Shown piece after piece: positions 35,226-45,810 of a stretch of DNA of 64,000 nucleotides (within the stretch, counting starts at the first letter, position 1; every line of letters begins with the position of its first letter). The translations under genes and the position numbers were made by a program. Under the pieces are notes generated by a model. It ran no database searches and was not told the DNA's origin. It saw only the letters and a program-made list of their open reading frames with translations. Source of the stretch: Pseudomonas chlororaphis (GTDB lineage: Bacteria; Pseudomonadota; Gammaproteobacteria; Pseudomonadales; Pseudomonadaceae); NCBI RefSeq assembly GCF_001921865.1, contig NZ_MSCT01000019.1, forward strand, positions 533,673 to 597,672, written 5' to 3'.

Positions 35226-36750
35226 AGCCAGCGTCGTCATTCGCCCGCGCACGACCTGGGAAGCCATGGACCTGGGCGTGCTGTTGAGCCAGCGCCATCG
35301 ACGCCTGCTGATGAGCAGTTGGGCGCTGATCACCCTGCCGGTGTTCGCCCTGCTCAGCCTGCTGCTGTGGGACTCGCCGACCTTGGCCCTGCTGCTGTTC
35401 TGGTGGCTCAAGCCGGCCTTCGAGCGATTGCCGCTGTACATCCTTTCCAAGGCCCTGTTCGGCGAAACCCCAACCTTGCGCCAGGCCCTGCGCCAATGGC
35501 CGCGCCTGCTCAAGCCGCAGTTGCTGGCCAGCCTGACCTGGCGACGCCTGAGCCTGAGCCGCAGCTTCATCATGCCGGTGACCCAGCTCGAAGGCCTGAG
35601 CGGCGAAGCGCGCCAGCAGCGCCTGCGAGTCTTGCAACAACGCAATGCCGGGGCCGCGCAGTGGCTGACCCTGATCGGCGTGCATCTGGAAGGGATCCTG
35701 TGGATCGGCCTGCTGGTGCTGTTCTATCTATTGCTGCCCCAGCAGATCGAGCTGGACTGGGACTGGCAGACCCTGATCGCCGCCGCCGAGCAGGACTGGC
35801 TCTGGCTCGAACACCTGACCAACGCCTTTTACGCCCTGGTCCTGATTGTCTGGGAGCCGGTGTACGTCGCTTGCGGCTTCAGCCTCTACCTCAATCGCCG
35901 CACGCTTCTGGAGGCCTGGGATATCGAACTGGTGCTGCGCCGCCTGCGCCAACGCTTGAGCACGGTGGCCCTGCTGCTGGTCCTGGGCAGCCTGAGCCTG
36001 TTACCGCTGGCGCCCGAAGCCTGGGCCGACGAGCCCGCCTCCGCCCCCGATAGCCCACGCCTGCTGGAGCAGCCGCTGACCAGCCAGGCGGCGAAAGACA
36101 GCATCCAGCAACTGCTCGAACAACCGCCGTTCAAGAACCCGCAGACCGTGACCCGCTACCGGTTCGACGAGGACAGCAGCAAGAGCGAAGAAGCATCCGA
36201 GCTGCCGGGCTGGCTCAAGGCCCTGACCGACCTGCTCGACCGCAGTGCCTTCGGCGCCGCGGCCAGGGTCCTGGAAGTTTTGCTCTGGGCGCTGTTGCTG
36301 GGGGCGCTGGCCTTGCTGGCGTGGCGTCATCGGGAGTGGTTGCGGGCCTTTGCCGGACGCCGCCCGCAGCCGGGCAAGTCAACGCCGCGCGCCGCGCCGC
36401 CACAGCTGTTTGGCCTCGACCTCAGCCCCGAAGCCTTGCCCGAGGATGTGGCCGCCGCTGCCGAGGCGCTCTGGCCGCAGCAACCGCGCGAAGCCCTCGG
36501 GCTGTTGTACCGCGCCCTGCTGAGCCGGCTCTTGCACGATTTCCGCCTGCCGCTGAAACCGGCGGACACCGAGGGCCAGGTCCTCGAACAGATCGAGGCT
36601 CTGCAACAACCGCAGTTGCAAGCGTTCAGCAGCAGCCTGACCCGACACTGGCAGAACCTGGCCTACGGTCATCGCCTGCCCCCGGCGCAATCGAAGCAGG
36701 AGCTGTGCGAAGGCTGGCGGGCGCTGTTCGGCCCCGGAGCGCCACGATGA
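35212..36750 (+). CDS. Membrane protein with C-terminal DUF4129
   Basis: A 512-residue membrane protein. Helices are predicted near residues 35-60, 155-177, 200-225, 245-262 and 345-368. Between them lies a soluble stretch (ADEPASAPDSPRLLEQPLTSQAAKDSIQQLL), and the C-terminal ~110 residues are DUF4129 (EALWPQQPREALGLLYRALLSRLLHDF, EQIEALQQPQLQAFSSSLTRHWQNLAYG). DUF4129 proteins recur next to MoxR ATPases and DUF58 proteins. It overlaps the upstream gene by 14 nt and the downstream gene by ATGA. Confidence 0.83.
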   Translation: MRLSEASVVIRPRTTWEAMDLGVLLSQRHRRLLMSSWALITLPVFALLSLLLWDSPTLALLLFWWLKPAFERLPLYILSKALFGETPTLRQALRQWPRLLKPQLLASLTWRRLSLSRSFIMPVTQLEGLSGEARQQRLRVLQQRNAGAAQWLTLIGVHLEGILWIGLLVLFYLLLPQQIELDWDWQTLIAAAEQDWLWLEHLTNAFYALVLIVWEPVYVACGFSLYLNRRTLLEAWDIELVLRRLRQRLSTVALLLVLGSLSLLPLAPEAWADEPASAPDSPRLLEQPLTSQAAKDSIQQLLEQPPFKNPQTVTRYRFDEDSSKSEEASELPGWLKALTDLLDRSAFGAAARVLEVLLWALLLGALALLAWRHREWLRAFAGRRPQPGKSTPRAAPPQLFGLDLSPEALPEDVAAAAEALWPQQPREALGLLYRALLSRLLHDFRLPLKPADTEGQVLEQIEALQQPQLQAFSSSLTRHWQNLAYGHRLPPAQSKQELCEGWRALFGPGAPR

Positions 36751-37906
36751 ACCGGCGCCTATTGCCGCTGCTCGCCCTGCTGGCCGCCGGCCTGCTCGCC
36801 GGCTTGTTGCTGTACCTCTACCTCAACGCCAGCCCCTACCAGGAAACCGTCGATCACGGCCCCTCGCCGCAGGCCCGCGCCAATCCTTACCTGGCGGCGG
36901 AAATGTTCCTGCGCCAGCGCGGCCTAAAGGTCCACCACGCCAATGGCCTGGAGGTGTTGCCGAACCTCAAGTCCGAACACCACAGCCTGTTGCTGCTGGG
37001 CGAGCGCTCGAACATGACGCCGCCGCAAGTCGAGCGGCTGCTGGACTGGGCCAGGGCCGGCGGACGCCTGCTGTTCGTCGCCGAAGCGCTGTGGAACAAG
37101 GAGGCCGGGCGCAGCGGCGACCTGCTGCTCGATCGCCTGCACCTGCGCCAGTTCCTCAGCAAGGACCTGAAGGCTCCCGCGCCCGACGCCGGCCAGGAGC
37201 CCTATCCGACACTGACCAAGCTCTATCTGGAAGACGAAGACGCACCGGCCTACGTCGGCTTCGACACCGCCTTTCACCTGGAAGACCCGGATAACCTCGC
37301 CCAGTCCTGGGCCAACAGCGCCCAGGCCACCCACATGATGCAACTGAGCTACGGCCAGGGCTCGATCACCGTGCTCACCGATGCCGAGATCTGGAAAACC
37401 CCGCTCATCGCCAAATACGACAACGCCTGGCTGCTCTGGTACCTGAGTGCCGACAGCGACGTCACCCTGCTGTTCGACACCGATCACGACAGCCTCTGGA
37501 GCCTGCTGCTGGAGTATTTCCCCCAGGCGCTGGTCGCCCTGGCGGCGTTGCTCGGCCTGTGGCTCTGGCATGTCGGCGTCCGCCAGGGGCCGATGCAGGC
37601 GCCCAGCCCCAAGGCCCGCCGCCAGCTGCGCGAACACCTGCAAGCCAGCGCCCGCTTCCTGTTGCGCCACACCGGCCAACAGGGGCTGCTGCACGCCCTG
37701 CGCCAGGACATCCTGCGCCGCGCCCAACACCGCCACCCCGGCTTCGAACAACTCTCGAGCGCCGAACAATCGCAAGTCCTCGCCCACCTCACCCGGCAAC
37801 CGGACAGCACCATCAGCCAGGCCCTGGCTGCACCGTCGGAACAACGTCTTTCCAACGCCGACTTCAGCCGCCTCGTCACCCACCTGCAAACTCTCAGGAA
37901 TGCCCT

Positions 37907-37910
<4 letters not shown>
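36747..37910 (+). CDS. DUF4350-containing membrane protein
   Basis: A 387-residue protein with an N-terminal signal-anchor helix (residues 4-27, LLPLLALLAAGLLAGLLLYLYL), a periplasmic DUF4350 domain (NPYLAAEMFLRQRGLKVHH, LLDWARAGGRLLFVAEALW, GSITVLTDAEIWKTPLIAKYDNAWLLWYLS) and a second helix near 258-275, then a cytosolic helical tail. The DUF4350 fold resembles glutamine-amidotransferase-like domains without visible catalytic residues. It is translationally coupled to both neighbours by ATGA overlaps. Confidence 0.82.
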
Positions 37911-38938
<1,028 letters not shown>

Positions 38939-38951
38939 GCCCGGCGAACCG

Positions 38952-40283
38952 ATGAAACCCTCACGCCTGTTTCTGACCTGGCTCGGCGTATTGCTGGCGC
39001 TGGACCTGCTGCTCGGCGCCGTGCGCGCCCTGGGCGTGGCCGTCCCGGCAAGCCTGCAGGCGATCGCCTGGGGCCTGCTCCTGGCCCTGGCGCTGCTGGC
39101 GGTGCTCGATGCTGTCAGGCTCAGGCGCCTGCCGTCGCCCCAGTTGCAGCGCCAACTGCCCGGCAGCCTGCCGCTGGGCCGCTGGAGCGACGTGCGCCTC
39201 GAGGTTGCTCACGACCTCAGCCAAGCGCTGACGCTGACCCTGTTCGATCACGTGCCCGACGGCCTGGAGGTCGAACACCTGCCGCAGTCGCTGCTGCTGG
39301 AACCCGGCCAGTGCCAACAGCTCGGCTATCGGCTGCGTCCGCTCAAGCGCGGCCATTTCAACTTCGAATGCTGCGAGGTCGGCCTGCCCAGCCCGCTGGG
39401 CCTGTGGTCTGCGCGCCGATTGCTGAAGCTCAACGACAGTACCCGGGTCTACCCGGACTTCGCCCGCCTCTATGGCGCCCGGCTGCTGGCCGTCGACAAC
39501 TGGCTCAACGGTATCGGCGTACGCCAGCAGCCACGGCGCGGCCTGGGCCTGGAGTTCAATCAGCTGCGCGAGTTTCGCGAGGGCGACAGCCTGCGGCAGA
39601 TCGACTGGAAAGCCACCGCCCGGCAACGCACGCCGATCGCCCGCGAATACCAGGACGAACGCGACCAGCAGATTGTCTTCCTGCTCGACTGCGGCCGCCG
39701 CATGCGCAGCCACGACGGCGAGCTTGCACACTTCGACCATGCGCTCAATGCCTGCCTGCTGCTCAGTTATGTGGCCTTGCGCCAGGGCGACGCGGTCGGT
39801 CTGTGCACCTTTGCCGGCGAACGCCAACGCTACCTGGCGCCGGTCAAGGGCGCGGGCCAGTTGAGTGCCTTGCTCAACAGCGTCTACGACCTGGACAGCA
39901 GCCAACGCAGCGCCGACTTCCAGGCCGCCGCCAGCGAACTCTTGGCCCGGCAGAAACGCCGCGCCCTGGTGGTGCTGGTCACCAACCTGCGGGACGAAGA
40001 CGACGAAGAACTGCTGACCGCCCTCAAGCGCCTCGGGCGCCAGCATCGAGTGCTGGTGGCCAGCCTGCGCGAGGAAGTACTCGACGAGTTGCGCCACGCG
40101 CCGGTGGGCGACTTGACCGAGGCCCTGGCCTACTGCGGCACGATCAACTACCTGAATGCCCGGGCCGACCTGCATGAACGCCTGAGCGCCCAGGGCGTCG
40201 CCCTGCTCGATGTACGGCCGGGCGAACTGGGGGCGGAGCTGGTGACCCGCTACCTGGGCTGGAAAAAGGCCGGAGCGCTGTAG
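38952..40283 (+). CDS. DUF58 domain protein with von Willebrand-like domain
   Basis: A 443-residue protein with two N-terminal helices (about residues 5-25 and 30-50) and a cytosolic region. The DUF58 signature GIGVRQQPRRGLGLEFNQLREFREGDSLRQIDWKATARQ is followed by a vWA-like core starting IVFLLDCGRRM. A true MIDAS would read DxSxS; here it is Asp-Cys-Gly-Arg-Arg, so metal binding is doubtful. DUF58 proteins are the usual partners of MoxR ATPases. Last gene of the operon. Confidence 0.88.
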   Translation: MKPSRLFLTWLGVLLALDLLLGAVRALGVAVPASLQAIAWGLLLALALLAVLDAVRLRRLPSPQLQRQLPGSLPLGRWSDVRLEVAHDLSQALTLTLFDHVPDGLEVEHLPQSLLLEPGQCQQLGYRLRPLKRGHFNFECCEVGLPSPLGLWSARRLLKLNDSTRVYPDFARLYGARLLAVDNWLNGIGVRQQPRRGLGLEFNQLREFREGDSLRQIDWKATARQRTPIAREYQDERDQQIVFLLDCGRRMRSHDGELAHFDHALNACLLLSYVALRQGDAVGLCTFAGERQRYLAPVKGAGQLSALLNSVYDLDSSQRSADFQAAASELLARQKRRALVVLVTNLRDEDDEELLTALKRLGRQHRVLVASLREEVLDELRHAPVGDLTEALAYCGTINYLNARADLHERLSAQGVALLDVRPGELGAELVTRYLGWKKAGAL

Positions 40284-40286
40284 GTT

Positions 40287-40679
40287 TCAGGCAGAGGTCT
40301 GCAGCGGATAAAAACTGAAATAGTTGCGCAGGGCCGCCACCAGCTCGCGGTACTCGGGAGGCGCGCTGAGCAGGACGAAACCGGCGTCGTAATGATGGGG
40401 CGTGACGTCTTCATGGCACCAGCGGCAGGCGGCGATGATATCGATCGTCTGCGCACGACCGTCGACTCCCGGAGCCGTCAGGCGCAGCTCGAAATCGGCG
40501 CCGACCAGCATCGGTAACTGGCTGATGAGCATCAGCCCGTCTTCGGAGACATTGCCCAGGTAACCGATCGGGCGATCGGTCAGGCGATTGGAAACTTTCA
40601 GAAAACACGGCAACTGGTGCCGCTCGATCCGCCGCTCGGTGAACATGTCGTGCATCGCTATGAAATGACCATTCAGCAT
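40287..40679 (-). CDS. PilZ-domain protein, putative c-di-GMP receptor
   Basis: A protein of about 130 residues with a single PilZ domain. The c-di-GMP signature is complete: RxxxR in ERRIERH and N-x-S-x-x-G in LGNVSEDGL. It converges with the MoxR operon, three bases apart, with no clear terminator between. The start is uncertain: ATG 40679 is used, but ATG 40655 or 40646 (closer to the RxxxR motif) or a TTG at 40700 are possible. The target process is unknown. Confidence 0.82.
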   Translation of the reverse strand: MLNGHFIAMHDMFTERRIERHQLPCFLKVSNRLTDRPIGYLGNVSEDGLMLISQLPMLVGADFELRLTAPGVDGRAQTIDIIAACRWCHEDVTPHHYDAGFVLLSAPPEYRELVAALRNYFSFYPLQTSA

Positions 40680-40821
40680 GGCCGCACTAGGGCTTTGCAA
40701 AGGCTGCCGGAACAGGGTCCCCCGAAGGGTTTCGACCCCGACCCGGCCATTTTAGAAACAAAGCTCTAAAACTGACCAGCCAAATTTCGCTCAATGCCTG
40801 CCTATTGGATGACGAATGTCA

Positions 40822-41196
40822 TTACAACGCGGTCGGACGCGCCTGGGCAGTGCTGCGCGAAGGGTAGTGCCCCAGTTGCTGGAGGGTTTCCAGGCGGGCG
40901 CGGGCGCGGTAGGCATATTCGCTGTTCGGGTGCTCGGTAATGATGAACTGGTAGGTCTGCGCGGCATCGAGGAAGAGTTTCTGCCGTTCCAGGCACTGCC
41001 CGCGCAGCATCGATACCTCGGGCTGGATGTAACGGCGCGAGCGGCTCGTGCGGTCGACCTGGCTCAGTTCGAGCATCACCCGTTCGCAGTTGCCGGCGTC
41101 ATAGGCACGGTAGGCCGTGTTCAGATGATGGTCCATCGACCAGCGGGTACAGCCGACAACACTGACGGCCAGGGCAGCAATGAGCACGAATCGCAT
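40822..41196 (-). CDS. Lipoprotein with TPR-like helices
   Basis: A 124-residue precursor with a lipoprotein signal: hydrophobic residues 3-14 and lipobox VVGC with the Cys at about 16. The mature part has TPR-like helices (LNTAYRAYDAGNCERVMLELSQVD, AAQTYQFIITEHPNSEYAYRARARLETL), the latter like YfiO/BamD-type tetratricopeptide repeats. This suggests an envelope scaffold role, not identifiable further. It is divergent from pykA. Confidence 0.8.
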   Translation of the reverse strand: MRFVLIAALAVSVVGCTRWSMDHHLNTAYRAYDAGNCERVMLELSQVDRTSRSRRYIQPEVSMLRGQCLERQKLFLDAAQTYQFIITEHPNSEYAYRARARLETLQQLGHYPSRSTAQARPTAL

Positions 41197-41353
41197 GGGG
41201 GTTCTCCTGTCTTGCGCAGGTTATCGACCCGCGTTGGAAAATCTTCAGGAATGTTCGTTTAAAGAAACAAACGAATAAGTAGTGCAAACGAACAATGACT
41301 ACAGCAACGGAGCATAGTAGCCTCTCGTTGCGCTTGAACTCAGGAGTCTTTGC

Positions 41354-42805
41354 ATGTCCGTCCGTCGTACCAAAATCGTCGCTACCCTTGGCCCGGCCAG
41401 TAACTCGCCGGAAGTTCTCGAACAGCTGATTCTGGCTGGCCTGGACGTCGCCCGCCTGAACTTCTCCCACGGCACCCCGGACGAGCACAAGGCTCGCGCC
41501 AAGCTGGTACGTGACCTGGCTGCCAAGCACGGGCGCTTCGTCGCGCTGCTGGGCGACCTGCAAGGCCCGAAAATCCGTATCGCCAAATTCGCCAACAAGC
41601 GCATTGAGCTGAAGATCGGTGACGCGTTCACCTTCTCCACCAGCCACCCGCTGACCGAAGGCAACCAGCAAGTCGTGGGCATCGACTACCCGGACCTAGT
41701 CAAGGACTGCGGCGTGGGTGACGAACTGCTGCTCGACGACGGCCGTGTGGTGATGCGCGTTGAAACCGCGACCGCCACCGAGCTGCATTGCGTGGTGACC
41801 ATCGGCGGCCCGCTGTCGGACCACAAAGGCATCAACCGTCGCGGCGGCGGCCTGACCGCCCCCGCCCTGACCGAAAAAGACAAGGCCGACATCAAGCTCG
41901 CCGCCGAAATGGAAGTCGACTACCTCGCCGTGTCCTTCCCGCGCGACGCCGCCGACATGGAATACGCCCGCCAACTGCGCGACGAAGCCGGCGGCACCGC
42001 CTGGCTGGTGGCGAAGATCGAACGCGCCGAAGCCGTGGCCGACGACGAAACCCTCGACGGCCTGATCAAGGCCTCCGACGCCGTGATGGTGGCCCGTGGC
42101 GACCTGGGCGTGGAAATCGGCGACGCTGAACTGGTGGGCATCCAGAAGAAAATCATTCTGCACGCACGCCGCCACAACAAGGCGGTGATCGTGGCGACCC
42201 AGATGATGGAGTCGATGATCCAGAACCCGATGCCGACCCGAGCCGAAGTGTCCGACGTGGCCAACGCCGTGCTCGACTACACCGACGCCGTGATGCTCTC
42301 GGCCGAAAGTGCTGCCGGCCAATATCCGCTGGAAGCGGTCCAGGCCATGGCGCGGATCTGCGTCGGCGCCGAAAAGCACCCGACCAGCAAGACCTCCAGC
42401 CACCGTATCGGCAAAGAGTTCGAGCGCTGCGACGAGAGCATTGCGCTGGCGACCATGTACACCGCCAACCACTTCCCGGGCGTGAAAGCGATCATCGCCT
42501 TGACCGAAAGCGGCTACACCCCGCTGATCATGTCGCGCATCCGTTCCTCGGTGCCGATCTACGCGTTCACCCCGCACCGCGAAGCCCAGGCCCGCGCGGC
42601 CATGTTCCGCGGCGTGTACACCATCCCGTTCGACCCGGCTTCGCTGGCGCCGAACGAAGTCAGCCAGAGGGCGATCGACGAGCTGGTCAAGCGCGGTGTC
42701 GTGGTGAAAGGCGACTGGGTGATCCTGACCAAGGGCGACAGCTACCACACCACCGGCGGCACCAACGGCATGAAGATCCTGCACGTTGGCGACCCGATGG
42801 TCTGA
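41354..42805 (+). CDS. pykA: Pyruvate kinase II
   Basis: Pyruvate kinase converts PEP and ADP to pyruvate and ATP. The 483-residue protein (same length as P. aeruginosa PykA) starts MSVRRTKIVATLGPAS and contains DVARLNFSHGTPDEHKARA, the signature MVARGDLGVEIG with catalytic Lys in VAKIERAEA, and VATQMMESMIQNPMPTRAEVSDVANAVLDYTDAVMLSAESAAG. AGGAG precedes the ATG. It is monocistronic, ending in a strong terminator. Confidence 0.96.
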   Translation: MSVRRTKIVATLGPASNSPEVLEQLILAGLDVARLNFSHGTPDEHKARAKLVRDLAAKHGRFVALLGDLQGPKIRIAKFANKRIELKIGDAFTFSTSHPLTEGNQQVVGIDYPDLVKDCGVGDELLLDDGRVVMRVETATATELHCVVTIGGPLSDHKGINRRGGGLTAPALTEKDKADIKLAAEMEVDYLAVSFPRDAADMEYARQLRDEAGGTAWLVAKIERAEAVADDETLDGLIKASDAVMVARGDLGVEIGDAELVGIQKKIILHARRHNKAVIVATQMMESMIQNPMPTRAEVSDVANAVLDYTDAVMLSAESAAGQYPLEAVQAMARICVGAEKHPTSKTSSHRIGKEFERCDESIALATMYTANHFPGVKAIIALTESGYTPLIMSRIRSSVPIYAFTPHREAQARAAMFRGVYTIPFDPASLAPNEVSQRAIDELVKRGVVVKGDWVILTKGDSYHTTGGTNGMKILHVGDPMV

Positions 42806-42823
42806 TTCGCCTGACGCTGCAAT

Positions 42824-42857
42824 AAAAGCCCCGCCGTGCAAACGGCGGGGCTTTTTT
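42824..42857 (+). terminator. Intrinsic terminator of pykA
   Basis: AAAAGCCCCGCCGT (42824-42837) pairs across a short loop with ACGGCGGGGCTTTTTT (42842-42857), with a clear T run. Confidence 0.9.
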
Positions 42858-42943
42858 ATTGCCCCTGCAGCAGCGAGCGGGCGGCGATCCGTCGTGCCCG
42901 CGATCCACGCAGCGGCCAGCCATCGCGATGCCCGAATGGACGC

Positions 42944-42970
42944 AATCGCGAGCAAGCTTCGCTGCTACAG
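42944..42970. repeat. Single diverged REP element
   Basis: ATCGCGAGCAAGCTTCGCTGCTACAGG resembles the REP consensus seen elsewhere in the window with a few changes. No inverted partner is visible; it lies between pykA and the convergent enoyl-CoA hydratase gene. Confidence 0.7.
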
Positions 42971-42978
42971 GATCGCGT

Positions 42979-43728
42979 TCAGCCTTTGGCCAGGAACCCC
43001 GACAAGGCAGCCAACGCTTCCGGCGAATGCAGGCGCTGGGTGAACAGCGCGCCCTCCTCCGCGATCACCTTGAGCAATTGCTCGCGATCCGGTGCGCGCA
43101 TCAGCTGTTTACTGCTCTGCACCGCCTGCGGCGCCAGCTTCTCGAAACGCAGCGCCATCTCCCGGGCCTTGGCCAGGGTCGCCACACCATCGTCCAAGGC
43201 CATATTGGCAATGCCCCATTGCGCCGCCTGCTCACCACTGAAACCTTCGCCCAGCAGCAACAGTTCGGCAGCCCGGGCCGGCCCGAGCAAGCGCGGCAGG
43301 ATCAGGCTGGAACCGAACTCGGGGCATAGCCCCAGATTGACGAACGGCATGCGCAAACGAGCATCGCGGCTGACATACACCAGGTCGCAATGCAGCAACA
43401 GGGTGGTGCCGATCCCCACCGCCGGGCCGGCCACCGCGGCAACCACCGGCTTGCGGCACTCCAGCAGGCTGAGCATGAACTGGAAGGGGGGGCTGTCGAG
43501 CCCGGTGGGCGGCTGCTGGAGGAAGTCGGAGATATCGTTGCCAGCAGTGAAGCAGTCGCTGCTGCCGCTGATCAGTACCGCGCGGATCTGCGGATCGCTG
43601 TCGGCCTGGCGCAGGCCTTCGGCCAACTGGCCGTACATGGCGCGGGTCAGGGCATTCTTCTTGTCCGGGCGGTTCAGGCGCAGGCTCAGCAAGCCGCCTT
43701 CGCGTTCAAACAGGATGGTATCGGTCAT
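42979..43728 (-). CDS. Enoyl-CoA hydratase/isomerase family protein
   Basis: A 249-residue crotonase-superfamily protein. It has the CoA-binding and oxyanion-hole regions SSDCFTAGNDISDF and AAVAGPAVGIGTTLLLHCDLVYVS, then LGLCPEFGSSLILPRLLGPARAAELLLLGEGFSG. The usual catalytic Glu of the first site is replaced in this subclass, and the second-site region contains Glu in CPEFGSS, as in enoyl-CoA isomerases and PaaG-like enzymes. The substrate is unknown. It lies 29 nt after the ferredoxin reductase gene and is the third gene of the leftward operon headed by the diguanylate cyclase. Confidence 0.88.
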   Translation of the reverse strand: MTDTILFEREGGLLSLRLNRPDKKNALTRAMYGQLAEGLRQADSDPQIRAVLISGSSDCFTAGNDISDFLQQPPTGLDSPPFQFMLSLLECRKPVVAAVAGPAVGIGTTLLLHCDLVYVSRDARLRMPFVNLGLCPEFGSSLILPRLLGPARAAELLLLGEGFSGEQAAQWGIANMALDDGVATLAKAREMALRFEKLAPQAVQSSKQLMRAPDREQLLKVIAEEGALFTQRLHSPEALAALSGFLAKG

Positions 43729-43757
43729 GGGAGGTCTCGCTCAGGACGGATCAGCGC

Positions 43758-44696
43758 TCAACCACGGGGCAGGAATACGTCGGCCAGCAGTTGATTGCGC
43801 GGCAGCCCCGCCAAATACAGACGCCTGGCGAACGCATCGACGCTGTCGGGGTGCCCGCAGAGTAAAGCCTGGGTTTGCCGCGAAACAAGCCGCAGTTGCG
43901 CCAAAGCCGCTGGCAGCTCGGTCGCGGTCAGCAGCTCGACCTCAAGGTTGGCGCGGCTCGCCGCCAGCGCCGCCAAGGGCTTGGCCAGATAATGCTCGCT
44001 GGTGTCATGGGCCAGGTGAATGACGCGGATGGCACCCTGATGATCCTGGCGCAAGGCCTCGCGCAAGATCCCGAACAATGGCGCCAATCCGGTGCCCGCC
44101 GCCAGCAGCCAGAGCGGTCGGGTTTGCCAGTCCGGGTCGTAATGCAACGCCCCGCCGCGCAGCTCACCCAGGCGCACCGAATCGCCGGGCTTGAGCTGGC
44201 GCGCCACGTCGCAGAACGCCCCCGGCCGGCGGCAATCGAGGTGGAATTCGAGAAAGCGGTCCTCGCCGGGCAGGCTTGCCAGGGAGTACGGACGCGCTAC
44301 GCCAGAGGCTGTCCACAGCACCAGATGCTGGCCGGCCTGATAACGCAGGTTGCGCTCCGGCCGCAAACGCAGGCGCAGCACCGTCGCCGACAACCAGTCC
44401 GCGCCGACCACTTCGGCCGGCATGCCGTCGCGCAGCGGGTCATACGTTTGTACCCGCAGGTCTTCCACCACCTGGCACTGGCAAGCCAGCCGCCAACCGC
44501 GCTGGCGTTGTTCGTCGCTCAGGGCATCGGGGCGGTTGTCGCTGGGCAGCCCTTCGATGCAGTGCACCAGGCAGGCGTGGCAGCTCCCGGCACGGCAGCT
44601 GTAAGGCACCGAGACACCGGCCTGATTCAAGGCATCGAGCAGGTTGCTGCCAGCGGCCACCGACCACTGCCGCTCACCGACACGCAGCTCAGGCAT
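43758..44696 (-). CDS. Ferredoxin-like oxidoreductase: [2Fe-2S], FAD and NAD(P) domains
   Basis: A 312-residue iron-sulphur flavoprotein reductase. The N-terminal plant-type ferredoxin domain has C34, C39, C42 (CRAGSCHAC) and a fourth Cys at 72 or 74 (RLACQCQV). The FAD domain carries RPYSLAS, and the NAD-binding part begins PLWLLAAGTGLAPLFGILRE. This is the electron-transfer chain of dioxygenase reductases, but no oxygenase gene is nearby. It overlaps the diguanylate cyclase gene by 8 nt, so the two are co-translated. Confidence 0.88.
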   Translation of the reverse strand: MPELRVGERQWSVAAGSNLLDALNQAGVSVPYSCRAGSCHACLVHCIEGLPSDNRPDALSDEQRQRGWRLACQCQVVEDLRVQTYDPLRDGMPAEVVGADWLSATVLRLRLRPERNLRYQAGQHLVLWTASGVARPYSLASLPGEDRFLEFHLDCRRPGAFCDVARQLKPGDSVRLGELRGGALHYDPDWQTRPLWLLAAGTGLAPLFGILREALRQDHQGAIRVIHLAHDTSEHYLAKPLAALAASRANLEVELLTATELPAALAQLRLVSRQTQALLCGHPDSVDAFARRLYLAGLPRNQLLADVFLPRG

Positions 44697-45810
44697 CGAT
44701 GTTTTCCCAAGCCGCGGCGCAGCGGTTACGCCCGTCGCGCTTGGCCCGGTACAGCGCCTGGTCGGCGCGCTGCAAGGCGGCGTCCAGGTCGTCGCCCAAC
44801 TCCACCAGGGTCATGCCGACGGAAAGGCTCAGGCCCGGCACCTCGATCCCGATCAGTTGGGCGTCCATGAACGCCATGCGCAAACGCTCGCAACAGGAGG
44901 TCAGGCGCTCGGGATCGCAGTCGGGCAACAACATGACAAACTCCTCGCCGCCGTAGCGGGCCAATACGTCGCCATCGCGCAAACAGGCGCTGGCCACCGC
45001 GGCGAAGGCCTGCAGCACCTGGTCGCCCGCCGCATGGCCGTGCACGTCGTTGATCCGCTTGAAGTGGTCGAGATCGATCAGCGCCAGGCCATGCATCTGC
45101 TCGAGATTCATCGCATGCAACTCGCGCGACGCCAGGCGCAGGAAGTGCCGTCGATTGTACAGGCCGGTCAGCTCGTCGGTGGCGACCAGGTCTTCCAGCT
45201 GCCGCATCATCCCGCGCAAAGTGTCCTGATGCGCCTGCAAGGCAAAGCGCCGTTGCCGCATGCGCTGCCGGGAAGCCTGCACGTAGCTGGCATACAGGCA
45301 CAGCCAGGCCAGCACCACGAACAGCACGCCCACCTGCAAGGCCGCAAGCTTCGGGTCGGCCAGCTGGAAGTGGTAGCCGTCCCACAGGGTGAGCCCGGCA
45401 AAGCCGACGAAGACGCATAACGCGCAGCGCACGAAGGCCCTGCGCGAAAGATGGAACAGGCCGAACAGCAGCGTCAGCAGGTAAAACACCAGAAAGGTGC
45501 CACGCGCCGCATCGAGATGGGCCAGCAGCCAGGTCTGCCAACCGATGCCCAGCAGGATCTGGATCTCGGTCAGGCTCGGATCGCGAAAGCGCAGGTTGCG
45601 CCCGGACAGGAACAGCCAGAGCAACACCGCCTGGCTGAGTGCCACCAAGCCGGTATCGATCAGCGCCGAACGCACCGAGGCCGAATAGTAGCCGCACAAA
45701 AGGGTCAGCCAGAGCAGCAGCAACGCCAGTCCATAGGTACCTGCCGCAAGGACGAAGCGCTTGAGTAAAAGACTCTGGATAGCGTTATGGGTCAATCGTT
45801 GACTCACCAT
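44689..45810 (-). CDS. Membrane diguanylate cyclase, SadC-like
   Basis: A 373-residue GGDEF protein. Five or six transmembrane helices fill residues 15-178, followed by a coiled coil (RQRMRQRRFALQAHQ) and a GGDEF domain with DELTGLYNRRHFLRL, DLDHFKRINDVHGHAAGD and the active GGEEF motif at 287-291. An allosteric I-site RxxD (R278-D281) lies five residues upstream, so product inhibition by c-di-GMP is expected. Its place beside fumarase matches SadC (PA4332), a surface-attachment cyclase, though SadC of PAO1 is longer. It heads the operon with the reductase and enoyl-CoA hydratase. Confidence 0.9.
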   Translation of the reverse strand: MVSQRLTHNAIQSLLLKRFVLAAGTYGLALLLLWLTLLCGYYSASVRSALIDTGLVALSQAVLLWLFLSGRNLRFRDPSLTEIQILLGIGWQTWLLAHLDAARGTFLVFYLLTLLFGLFHLSRRAFVRCALCVFVGFAGLTLWDGYHFQLADPKLAALQVGVLFVVLAWLCLYASYVQASRQRMRQRRFALQAHQDTLRGMMRQLEDLVATDELTGLYNRRHFLRLASRELHAMNLEQMHGLALIDLDHFKRINDVHGHAAGDQVLQAFAAVASACLRDGDVLARYGGEEFVMLLPDCDPERLTSCCERLRMAFMDAQLIGIEVPGLSLSVGMTLVELGDDLDAALQRADQALYRAKRDGRNRCAAAWENIDA

